Source: Bacteroidota bacterium (GTDB taxonomy: Bacteria; Bacteroidota; Bacteroidia; Cytophagales; Cyclobacteriaceae). From it: DNA of 64,000 nucleotides. Below the pieces are notes generated by a model, which saw only the letters and a program-made list of their open reading frames with translations, was not told the origin of the DNA and made no database searches. The stretch covers positions 43,278 through 107,277 of the forward strand of contig JACOSO010000028.1 of assembly GCA_016178785.1 (NCBI GenBank), read 5' to 3'. The position numbers and the translations under genes are program-made. Below are positions 43,433 to 50,269 of this stretch, in pieces; position 1 is the first letter of the stretch; each line of letters starts with the position of its first letter.

Positions 43433-44458
43433 TCAAGTCATGAGCACTTTGCGGTACATGTCAAGATTTTTCAAAGCCGCGCCAGTTCCACGCACAACCG
43501 CCCGCAGGGGATCTTCTGCCACATGAATGGGCAATTTAGTTTTCAATGCAAGACGTTTGTCAAGGCCTCTGAGCAGCGCACCACCACCTGTCAGGTAAAT
43601 TCCACGCTCATAAATATCTGCCGAAAGTTCAGGTGGCGACATCTCTAGCGCTTTCAGTACGGCTTCTTCCAATTTGGAAACCGATTTATCTAAAGCGAAA
43701 GCAACTTCCGAATATGAAATTTTAATTGTCTTCGGAATACCCGTCATCAAATCACGACCGCGGATTTCGTAATCATCCGGTCCATCATCCAATTCGGTCA
43801 TGGCAGAACCGACTTCAATCTTCACGCGCTCTGCGGAGCGCTCCCCGATCAAAAGGTTGTGTTGCCTGCGCATGTAATCCAAAATGTCGCGGTTGAAAGT
43901 GTCTCCGGCAATTCTAATGGATTGATCGCACACAATACCCGATAGGGCAATGACGGCAATATCTGTTGTGCCGCCCCCAATGTCAACCACCATATTGCCT
44001 ATAGGTTGCTCAATATCAATACCCGTTCCGATAGCTGCAGCAATCGGTTCGTAGATCATGTACACTTCCTTGGCATTTGCGTGTTCGGCCGAGTCACGAA
44101 CGGCTCGTTTCTCTACCTCAGTAATTGCTGAGGGAATACAAATCACCATTCGCAATGAAGGCGGAAAAAACCTGCGACCTGTATCAATCATTTTGATCAT
44201 GCCGCGGATCATCATCTCTGCCGCATGGAAGTCGGCTATTACACCCTCTTTCAGGGGACGAATAGTTTTGATATTGTCATGCGTTTTTTCATGCATCTGC
44301 ATGGCATCACGCCCGATGGCCAATACCCGATTTGTATTTTTGTCAATAGCAATAATACTCGGTTCATCTACAACAACTTTGTCTTTGTGAATGATGAGTG
44401 TATTAGCAGTGCCTAAGTCAATGGCAATGTCGCTGGTGAAGAAATCAAAAAGTCCCAT
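43433..44458 (-). CDS. mreB: Rod shape-determining protein MreB
   Basis: This 341-residue actin homologue shows phosphate-1 IAIDLGTANTLI, connect-1 and phosphate-2 NMVVDIGGGTTDIAVIAL, and the adenosine motif GIYLTGGGALLRGLD. It forms filaments that guide wall synthesis. It heads the five-gene shape cluster, which is transcribed away from the toxin-antitoxin pair upstream. Confidence 0.97.
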   Translation of the reverse strand: MGLFDFFTSDIAIDLGTANTLIIHKDKVVVDEPSIIAIDKNTNRVLAIGRDAMQMHEKTHDNIKTIRPLKEGVIADFHAAEMMIRGMIKMIDTGRRFFPPSLRMVICIPSAITEVEKRAVRDSAEHANAKEVYMIYEPIAAAIGTGIDIEQPIGNMVVDIGGGTTDIAVIALSGIVCDQSIRIAGDTFNRDILDYMRRQHNLLIGERSAERVKIEVGSAMTELDDGPDDYEIRGRDLMTGIPKTIKISYSEVAFALDKSVSKLEEAVLKALEMSPPELSADIYERGIYLTGGGALLRGLDKRLALKTKLPIHVAEDPLRAVVRGTGAALKNLDMYRKVLMT

Positions 44459-44537
44459 GTAGTCTTCCTCTCAAATATGATTAAGGGGTGAAATTAAAGA
44501 ATATTTTAAAGTTAATTGGATGAACAATCAGCAAAAA

Positions 44538-44915
44538 TTAATTAGCCGGAGTATATGTTATCAGGTCAAGACCACTTGTACCTGCCAGCCTTTTATCCGC
44601 TGAAAGCAAAGGTAAGTTTAATACCAAAGCAGTCGCAGCTATAATAGCATCCGGTGTTTTTAGCTTTTTTCCAATCCTTATTTTAACTGCCTCTGCGACT
44701 ATATACGAGTTACTGTGAACTATTTCCGTAAGCGATAAGAAATACTGGATAACCTCTCTTTGCTGATTTGAAAGATCAGGGTAACTATTAAGCTCAATTT
44801 CTGAGATAAAAGAAACCGCGAGCTTCTTTCCCATTAAAAGCAATTCAATGGTTTTATCGCCATTCAAATGATAGATAATAATGTTGGTGTCAACCACAAG
44901 CTTATCCCCACTCAT
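44538..44915 (-). CDS. PIN-domain toxin (VapC-like)
   Basis: This 125-residue protein has the PIN acidic residues in LVVDTNIIIYHLNG, SEIEL, KTPDAIIAATA and PLLSADKRL. It is probably a toxin RNase. It overlaps the upstream antitoxin gene by 14 bases. The pair sits between purH and mreB on the minus strand. Confidence 0.9.
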   Translation of the reverse strand: MSGDKLVVDTNIIIYHLNGDKTIELLLMGKKLAVSFISEIELNSYPDLSNQQREVIQYFLSLTEIVHSNSYIVAEAVKIRIGKKLKTPDAIIAATALVLNLPLLSADKRLAGTSGLDLITYTPAN

Positions 44916-45111
44916 CCCTCATCTTTCTTTGAATCTCAACTGGATCACCCTCAAATTTTACTTTGCCTGTGAACAGATGAGCCGGAAACCCTGGCTTTTT
45001 TTTGTTAGTGAGTTTTCTGTTGACTACGCGCTTAGCCTTTTTTTTCGGTAAACGGCTTAGTTTTTTTTTGATAGCCTCTTTTGAGTCTCCCTTTTTTATT
45101 TTGACTACCAT
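44902..45111 (-). CDS. Antitoxin partner of the PIN toxin
   Basis: This protein has 69 residues from the ATG at 45111 (MVVKIKKGDSKEAIKKKLSR). A longer reading begins inside purH and is rejected. It is very lysine-rich at the N-terminus. The C-terminus (KVKFEGDPVEIQRKMRDEW) is the kind of helix that docks into a PIN toxin. The family is not named, so the assignment rests on the overlap with the toxin gene. Confidence 0.75.
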   Translation of the reverse strand: MVVKIKKGDSKEAIKKKLSRLPKKKAKRVVNRKLTNKKKPGFPAHLFTGKVKFEGDPVEIQRKMRDEWG

Positions 45112-45145
45112 CTCATTTTGGTTTCCACTAAAGGTACAAAATCTC

Positions 45146-46672
45146 TCAATGTTTAAAGTGCCTGAACCCGGTGAATACCATAGCCATGTAATGTTTATCA
45201 CAAAAGTCGATGGAGTCCTGGTCTTTAATAGAACCGCCAGGCTGGATTACAGCTGCAATTCCTTGTTGGTGAGCAATCTCTACGCAATCCGGAAAAGGGA
45301 AGAACGCATCCGAGGCCATCACGGTATTTTTCAGATCAAATCCAAAGCTCTTCGCCTTCTCAATGGCTTGCTTCAATGCATCCACGCGGCTTGTTTGCCC
45401 TACGCCACTCGATAACATCTGACCATCGACAGCTAAAATGATCGTGTTTGACTTGGTATGCTTACAAACTTTGCTTGCAAAAAGGAGAGCACTCACCTCT
45501 TGTGCCGATGGAGCCCTCTTTGTTACTGTCTTCAAATCGGCTTTTGAATCGGTGTGGAGATCCAAATCCTGTTCAATCACTCCGTTGAGTAAACTCTTGA
45601 ATTGTTTCCTGGCTGAGAGTGCTTGTTTTTGCTTCAATATGATCCTATTCTTTTTTGTTTTCAATAGTTCGAGCGCGGATGGTTCATAATCAGGAGCAAT
45701 CAAAATCTCGAAAAAGAGTTTATTCATTTCTTCAGCCGCGGCCAGATCAATTTTTTCGTTGCATGCCAACACTCCTCCAAAAGCTGAAATAGTGTCTGCC
45801 TGAAATGTTTTAAGGTATGCTTCCTTAACTGATGAACCGGTGGCTACACCGCAAGGATTCGTATGTTTGATGATAACAAATGCGGTCTCGCCTTCAAACT
45901 CTTTTACCAGGTTTACTGCTGCATCGACATCCACCAAATTATTGTAGGAGAGTTCTTTACCATTGAGTTGATCAAAAAGCCCTTCGAGGTCGCCAAAGTA
46001 AACTCCTTTTTGATGTGGGTTCTCTCCGTAGCGAAGTGTCTTTCCTTTTTGAAAACTGGATTTGAAACTCGGAATGTTTTGTTCTTGATTAAAATAATCG
46101 AAGATGGCCGAGTCGTAATGTGAGGTTACATCAAAAGCCAGCGCTGCAAATCTTTTTCGATCTGAAATCTCGGTTGAAGAATTTTTGTTCTTCAATAGTT
46201 CCAAAAATTCCGCATACTGATTACGCGATGAGACAATCAATACATCATTAAAATTTTTTGCCGCTCCCCGAATCAGTGAAATGCCACCAATGTCAATTTT
46301 CTCAACAATATCATCTTCACTTCCGCCTTTCGCCACCGTCTCCTCGAAGGGATAGAGATCAACTATCACTAAATCAATTGGCGCGATTTTGAATTCACTT
46401 GCTTGCTTAACATCACCGGCATCATCCCTTCTATAAAGAATTCCACCAAACACAGCAGGATGTAAAGTCTTTACTCTCCCACCAAAAATGGAAGGGTAAC
46501 CCGTGAGTTCCTCCACCGGAGTCACTTTGTAACCTAACTTCTCAATAAACTCTTGCGTACCTCCTGTCGACACAAACTCCACATTATTCTTTGCTAACTG
46601 ATGCACGATGGGCTCAAGGCCGTCCTTATAAAAAACAGATATTAGTGCGCGGGTTATAGTCTTTTGGCTCAT
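45146..46672 (-). CDS. purH: Bifunctional AICAR transformylase/IMP cyclohydrolase
   Basis: This protein has 508 residues from the ATG at 46672 (MSQKTITRALISVFYKDGLE); an earlier ATG at 46699 overlaps the promoter box. The N-terminal MGS-like domain closes IMP. The C-terminal domain formylates AICAR (KTLRYGENPHQKGVYFGD, IKHTNPCGVATG, DAFFPFPDCVEIAHQQGI). These are the last two steps of purine synthesis. It is slightly shorter than the Escherichia coli protein of about 529 but complete. Confidence 0.96.
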   Translation of the reverse strand: MSQKTITRALISVFYKDGLEPIVHQLAKNNVEFVSTGGTQEFIEKLGYKVTPVEELTGYPSIFGGRVKTLHPAVFGGILYRRDDAGDVKQASEFKIAPIDLVIVDLYPFEETVAKGGSEDDIVEKIDIGGISLIRGAAKNFNDVLIVSSRNQYAEFLELLKNKNSSTEISDRKRFAALAFDVTSHYDSAIFDYFNQEQNIPSFKSSFQKGKTLRYGENPHQKGVYFGDLEGLFDQLNGKELSYNNLVDVDAAVNLVKEFEGETAFVIIKHTNPCGVATGSSVKEAYLKTFQADTISAFGGVLACNEKIDLAAAEEMNKLFFEILIAPDYEPSALELLKTKKNRIILKQKQALSARKQFKSLLNGVIEQDLDLHTDSKADLKTVTKRAPSAQEVSALLFASKVCKHTKSNTIILAVDGQMLSSGVGQTSRVDALKQAIEKAKSFGFDLKNTVMASDAFFPFPDCVEIAHQQGIAAVIQPGGSIKDQDSIDFCDKHYMAMVFTGFRHFKH

Positions 46673-46696
46673 TGGAAGGGGATCAAATTTGGACTG

Positions 46697-46704
46697 CAAA
46701 TGTA
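46697..46704 (-). promoter_or_regulatory. -7 box of purH
   Basis: TACATTTG on the minus strand, continuing GCAGTCC as at rplC and tRNA-Val. The leader would be under 20 bases. The upstream half of the promoter is occupied by the period-7 array that begins at 46705, and no TTG is at the normal spacing. Confidence 0.6.
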
Positions 46705-46818
46705 ACTGGATTCTGGATACTTGACTCTGGATGCTCCATGTTGGATTCTGGGAGCCCGATATTTATTATTTCATTTAGTCGCGCAATCCGGCCACCTGAA
46801 TCCAGAATCCAGTATCGA
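46705..46818. repeat. Period-7 array with 14-base inverted arms between purH and the aromatic leader
   Basis: The left part reads TGGATTC TGGATAC TTGACTC TGGATGC TCCATGT TGGATTC TGGGAGC. Perfect arms actggattctggat (46705-46718) and atccagaatccagt (46800-46813) face each other. The array starts at the base next to the purH -7 box. Confidence 0.75.
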
Positions 46819-46852
46819 ACAATCGTTAGCTAAGAATTTTACAACTCAACCT

Positions 46853-46860
46853 TACTTTTG
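46853..46860 (+). promoter_or_regulatory. -7 box of the aromatic amino acid operon
   Basis: TACTTTTG matches TAnnTTTG. Transcription would start near 46867, about 31 bases before the leader peptide ATG at 46898. No clean TTG is seen 19 bases upstream. Confidence 0.55.
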
Positions 46861-46897
46861 TTTGTGCAAGAAAGAATTTTCTCTTTTCTTTGAACCC

Positions 46898-46963
46898 ATG
46901 AACAGCAATAAGCGATTTTACTTTTGGTTTTACTTTTATCAATCCCAGCGGGACTTGAGGTAA
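46898..46963 (+). CDS. Aromatic leader peptide of the phe/tyr biosynthesis operon
   Basis: This 21-residue peptide is MNSNKRFYFWFYFYQSQRDL plus a final Arg. Residues 7-14 are eight consecutive aromatic residues (Phe, Tyr, Phe, Trp, Phe, Tyr, Phe, Tyr; codons 46916-46939). The reading begins at the ATG at 46898; a longer frame from 46721 is not supported. The peptide would make the ribosome stall when charged tRNA-Phe or tRNA-Tyr is short. It is followed by mutually exclusive hairpins and by pheA, an aminotransferase, tyrA and DAHP synthase, so a control role is strongly indicated by context. Confidence 0.88.
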   Translation: MNSNKRFYFWFYFYQSQRDLR

Positions 46964-46971
46964 AATCGCTT
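46910..46971 (+). promoter_or_regulatory. Attenuator 1:2 pairing and antiterminator segment
   Basis: agcgatttta (46911-46920) and taaaatcgct (46961-46970) are perfect complements, extendable by one base pair on each side. The first arm covers the first aromatic codons and the second covers the leader stop codon. Between them, cgggact (46949-46955) is complementary to agtcccg (47010-47016), the 5' arm of the terminator. A ribosome stalled on the aromatic codons would open the first pairing and allow the antiterminator. Confidence 0.8.
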
Positions 46972-47009
46972 TGCAGAAATAGAAAAAAACAAAACGAAAA
47001 TATCAGAAG

Positions 47010-47035
47010 AGTCCCGGCAAAACCGGGACTTTTTA
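47010..47035 (+). terminator. Intrinsic terminator of the aromatic leader (attenuator)
   Basis: agtcccgg (47010-47017) and ccgggact (47023-47030) form a GC-rich 8-base-pair stem with loop CAAAA, followed by TTTTATTTT. It lies 47 bases after the leader stop codon and 187 bases before pheA. Its 5' arm can pair instead with 46949-46955. Confidence 0.9.
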
Positions 47036-47113
47036 TTTTATGACAACTTTAACTACGATAAGCACAGGCGATTATTCCCGGGCTAACTTAATGTTTCGCT
47101 CTCCGATTTTATT

Positions 47114-47212
47114 ACTGATTAATCTGATTCATCAGAACAAGAATCTCATCAAAGCAATCAGGTTAATCATCGTTACGAGCGAGAAATAAATTGTTTATCA
47201 ATGCAAAAAATT
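47114..47212. repeat. Inverted-arm repeat between attenuator and pheA
   Basis: tgattaatctgatt (47116-47129) and aatcaggttaatca (47156-47169) are complementary at 13 of 14 positions. The unit, including gtttatcaatg at 47193, also occurs upstream of rlmB (30952-31049) with the same layout, so it is a dispersed repeat of about 97 bases. Confidence 0.7.
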
Positions 47213-47217
47213 TCGTA

Positions 47218-48057
47218 ATGAATCATCCAGGTTTAAGAATTGCAATTCAGGGAATCTCCACTTGTTTCCACGAGGTGGCCGCCCGAACTTATTTTCACGA
47301 TTCGATCGAGCCGGTGGAATGCCTCACATTTCATAAGCTCTGCGAATCACTGAAAAAAAAAGAATGCGACTTTGCTATGATGGCCATTGAGAATACCATC
47401 GCAGGAAGCATTCTCCCGAATTATTTTTTACTTCAGGAATTCCGGTTTTCAATCGTAGGTGAAATTTATTTACCAATCCATTTGCATTTGCTTGCATACC
47501 CGGGGGTAAAATTGGAAGACATCAAAACCATCGAAAGTCACCCAATGGCTATTCGCCAGTGCTTTGAGTATTTGCACAAACTGAATGGTGTTGAACTGCG
47601 CGAAAGTGATGACACAGCTATTTCGGCAAGAAAAGTTTCGGAGAAGAAACTAAAGGCAACAGCCGCAATTGCAAATGAATTGGCTGCGAAGAAATTTGGG
47701 CTGGAGATTTTGGGAAGACGTATCGAAACGCATAAGAAGAATTTCACAAGGTTCTTGGTTTTGTCTAGGGCAAGCCAGACAAAAGAAGAAAGCAACAAAG
47801 CATCGCTAAGCTTTGAAGTGTTCAATGAAGTCGGAAGCCTGGCAGATGTTCTCACCGTTTTCAAAACAAACCAGATCAACCTGAGCAAAATCCAGTCGAT
47901 ACCCGTGATCGGCAAACCGAGCGAGTATTCCATTCATGTTGATGTAGAGTGGATCGAAAGAAAAAATTATGATGACGCACTACAGCAAGTGCAAAAGCAA
48001 ACACACAACTTGAGCGTGTTGGGTGAGTATAAGAAGGGGAAGATTGAATACAAGTAG
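47218..48057 (+). CDS. pheA: Prephenate dehydratase
   Basis: This protein has 279 residues from the ATG at 47218; a TTG at 47191 is less likely. The catalytic domain shows LRIAIQGISTCFHEVAARTY, MMAIENTIAGSI and the TRF motif in NFTRFLVLSR. An ACT domain follows (VFNEVGSLADVLTVFKTNQI), the usual phenylalanine feedback site. It makes phenylpyruvate. It is the first structural gene behind the aromatic attenuator. Confidence 0.94.
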   Translation: MNHPGLRIAIQGISTCFHEVAARTYFHDSIEPVECLTFHKLCESLKKKECDFAMMAIENTIAGSILPNYFLLQEFRFSIVGEIYLPIHLHLLAYPGVKLEDIKTIESHPMAIRQCFEYLHKLNGVELRESDDTAISARKVSEKKLKATAAIANELAAKKFGLEILGRRIETHKKNFTRFLVLSRASQTKEESNKASLSFEVFNEVGSLADVLTVFKTNQINLSKIQSIPVIGKPSEYSIHVDVEWIERKNYDDALQQVQKQTHNLSVLGEYKKGKIEYK

Positions 48058-48101
48058 TTCAAAGTTCAAAGTTCAAAGTTTAAAGTTCAAAGTTTAAGGT
48101 T
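48058..48101. repeat. Period-7 array AAAGTTC between pheA and the aminotransferase
   Basis: Directly after the pheA stop come five to six tandem heptads alternating AAAGTTC and AAAGTTT. It fills almost the entire gap to the ATG at 48111. It is direct rather than inverted. Confidence 0.85.
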
Positions 48102-48110
48102 AATACAGTG

Positions 48111-49316
48111 ATGATTCAAACAGCAAACAGAATTAAAGGTGTGGAAGAGTACTACTTCAGCAAGAAGCTGACGGAAGTACGATCGCTCGATTCACCTGAA
48201 TTAAGAGTGATCAACCTCGGCATTGGAAGCCCGGACCTTGCTCCATCAGAAAATGCAATTGATGCCCTGGTTGCTTCTGCAAAAAATCCAGCTAACCACG
48301 GCTACCAGAATTACAAAGGCATTCCGCAACTGCGGCAGGCTGTTGCTGACTTTTATAAAAAGATTTATTCGGTTTCTATTAATGCCGAAACTGAAATTCT
48401 GCCGCTTATGGGCTCGAAGGAAGGCATCATGCATATCTGCATGGCTTTCGTAAATGAAGGCGATGAAGTGCTGATCCCTGATCCCGGCTACCCTACTTAT
48501 GCGTCTGTAGCAAAACTGACGGGAGCTGAAATTGTCACCTATCAAATGAGTGAGAAATTAAATTGGGGGATCGATGTTGCAACGCTTCGAAAAAAGAATT
48601 TATCTAAAGTAAAAATCATGTGGGTGAATTTCCCTCACATGCCCACCGGCAGAATTGCTTCGAAAAACGAACTTAAAGAACTCGTTGACTTGGCCCGTGA
48701 AAATAATTTTCTGATCGTCAACGACAATCCTTATAGTTTGATCTTGAATGAAAATCCGCTTAGCATTTTGTCGATTGACGGTGCTGAAGACGTGGCCCTT
48801 GAATTAAATTCACTAAGTAAAAGTCATAACATGGCGGGATGGCGCATTGGTTGGGTGGCCGGAAAAAAGGATTACATCGATGCCGTGCTTCGTGTGAAGA
48901 GCAATATGGATTCGGGAATGTTTCTTGGTTTGCAACACGCTGCAACCGAAGCACTGAAAAACGGTGACGATTGGTTTCAAAAACAGAACTCCATTTACCA
49001 AAAAAGACAGCAAGCGGCCAGTAAAATTTTAGATGAGCTTGGTTGCACTTACTCCTCAAAGCAATCAGGACTGTTTGTATGGGCAAAAGCGCCTGATCAT
49101 ATCGATGATGTAGAAAAATGGATTGATGAAATTCTATACGGCACAAAAGTTTTCATTACTCCCGGGTTTATTTTCGGTGAGACAGGAAGAAGGTTCATCC
49201 GTATTTCACTTTGTGCTACGGAAGAAAAATTGAATGAGGCACTGGGAAGAATTCAAAATTTAAGATTCAAAGTTCCTAATCTCAAATCTGAAATCTCAAA
49301 TCTTAATTCTAAATGA
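48111..49316 (+). CDS. Class I/II aminotransferase (aromatic or aspartate type)
   Basis: This protein has 401 residues from the ATG at 48111. The PLP fold is clear: SPDLAPSENAIDAL, PLMGSKEGIMHI, DPGYPTYASVAKL, NDNPYSLIL, and the PLP lysine in NSLSKSHNMAGWRIGW. In this operon it probably transaminates phenylpyruvate and hydroxyphenylpyruvate. The last 18 or so residues (from RFKVPNLKSEISNLNSK) are encoded by a period-7 array and are not part of the fold. The stop overlaps the tyrA ATG. Confidence 0.9.
   Translation: MIQTANRIKGVEEYYFSKKLTEVRSLDSPELRVINLGIGSPDLAPSENAIDALVASAKNPANHGYQNYKGIPQLRQAVADFYKKIYSVSINAETEILPLMGSKEGIMHICMAFVNEGDEVLIPDPGYPTYASVAKLTGAEIVTYQMSEKLNWGIDVATLRKKNLSKVKIMWVNFPHMPTGRIASKNELKELVDLARENNFLIVNDNPYSLILNENPLSILSIDGAEDVALELNSLSKSHNMAGWRIGWVAGKKDYIDAVLRVKSNMDSGMFLGLQHAATEALKNGDDWFQKQNSIYQKRQQAASKILDELGCTYSSKQSGLFVWAKAPDHIDDVEKWIDEILYGTKVFITPGFIFGETGRRFIRISLCATEEKLNEALGRIQNLRFKVPNLKSEISNLNSK
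49254..49316. repeat. Period-7 array coding the aminotransferase tail
   Basis: Heptads AAGATTC AAAGTTC CTAATCT CAAATCT GAAATCT CAAATCT TAATTCT run through the last codons, the stop and the start of tyrA. Because 7 is not a multiple of 3, the peptide repeats every 7 residues rather than every heptad. Confidence 0.8.
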
Positions 49317-50158
49317 AAGTTACAATTATCGGTTTGGGTTTGATTGGCGGTTCAATGGCACTTGACTTGCGCAAAGCCGGTGTTGCCACAAAGTTGATGG
49401 GCCTCGATCAAAATCTCTCAAACGCTAAAAAGGCAGTTGACCTTAAAATAGTTGATGAAGTATTGCCTGAGAATGAGGCCCTCGCAAAAGCGGATTTGGT
49501 AATTCTCGCCATCCCAGTGAATGCCCTTTGCGCATTTCTTCCTTCAGTGTTGGATGCTGTAAATAAAAATGCCGTAGTGATTGATGCGGGCTCAACTAAA
49601 AAAATGATTTGTAATTCGGTTGCTAATCATCCCAAACGAAATCAGTTTGTAGCCTCTCACCCAATTGCCGGAACTGAGTTCTCCGGCCCAGAGGCAGCGT
49701 TCAACGGATTGTTCGAAAATAAAACCAACATCATCTGTGAGCAGGAAAAATCTTCAGCTAAGGCATTGACGACTGCTGAAAAAGTTTTTAAGACGCTTGG
49801 CATGAACACCATCTTCATGGAACCCGAAGAACATGACAAGCATGTGGCTTACGTTTCGCACCTATCGCATGTAAGTTCTTTTTTGCTCGGGCAAACGGTT
49901 CTTGATATTGAAAAAGACGAAAAAAATATTTTTGATCTGGCTGGCAGTGGTTTCGCCTCGACAGTTCGCCTTGCCAAAAGTTCGCCCGAAATGTGGACTC
50001 CCATTTTTGAGCAGAATGCTGAGTACCTAAGTCAGGCGCTGTTGGAATACATCATGCACTTGCAAAAATTTCAGTACCATCTGCAAAAGCGTGATGCAAA
50101 GGAGTTGCATAAGATCATGACAAAAGCGAATGATATTAAACGGATATTAAAAAGTTAA
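49313..50158 (+). CDS. tyrA: Prephenate dehydrogenase
   Basis: This 281-residue protein has the NAD-binding motif TIIGLGLIGGSMALDLRKAG at the N-terminus, and prephenate-site motifs ASHPIAGTEFSGPEAAF and HDKHVAYVSHLSHVSSF. It makes 4-hydroxyphenylpyruvate. Its ATG overlaps the aminotransferase stop. Its TAA is the first heptad of the next array. Confidence 0.94.
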   Translation: MKVTIIGLGLIGGSMALDLRKAGVATKLMGLDQNLSNAKKAVDLKIVDEVLPENEALAKADLVILAIPVNALCAFLPSVLDAVNKNAVVIDAGSTKKMICNSVANHPKRNQFVASHPIAGTEFSGPEAAFNGLFENKTNIICEQEKSSAKALTTAEKVFKTLGMNTIFMEPEEHDKHVAYVSHLSHVSSFLLGQTVLDIEKDEKNIFDLAGSGFASTVRLAKSSPEMWTPIFEQNAEYLSQALLEYIMHLQKFQYHLQKRDAKELHKIMTKANDIKRILKS

Positions 50159-50268
50159 TCGTTATGCGTTAATAGTTATTCGTTAAGATCGAATACTATT
50201 AACCATCACGATTACCTAATAACTATTAACGAATAACTTATAACTATTAACGATTAAAGATTAACGAC
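50156..50268. repeat. Period-7 array with 31-base inverted arms between tyrA and DAHP synthase
   Basis: Heptads ending GTTA (TCGTTA, TGCGTTA, ATAGTTA, TTCGTTA) at 50156-50186 face their complements TAACTAT, TAACGAA, TAACTTA at 50226-50256. The arms agree at 26 of 31 positions. The array fills the whole gap from the tyrA stop to the next ATG. Confidence 0.85.
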
Positions 50269-50269
50269 A

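Noticed and set aside
46721..46897. A longer frame reading into the aromatic leader peptide from 46721
   Set aside because: It runs through the period-7 array and the promoter box at 46853, so it cannot be part of the same transcript. Only the 21-codon part from 46898 is supported.
48058..50268. Repeated words in the aromatic operon as a CRISPR array
   Set aside because: There are no fixed repeats with unique spacers; the unit is 7 bases, degenerate and different at each locus.
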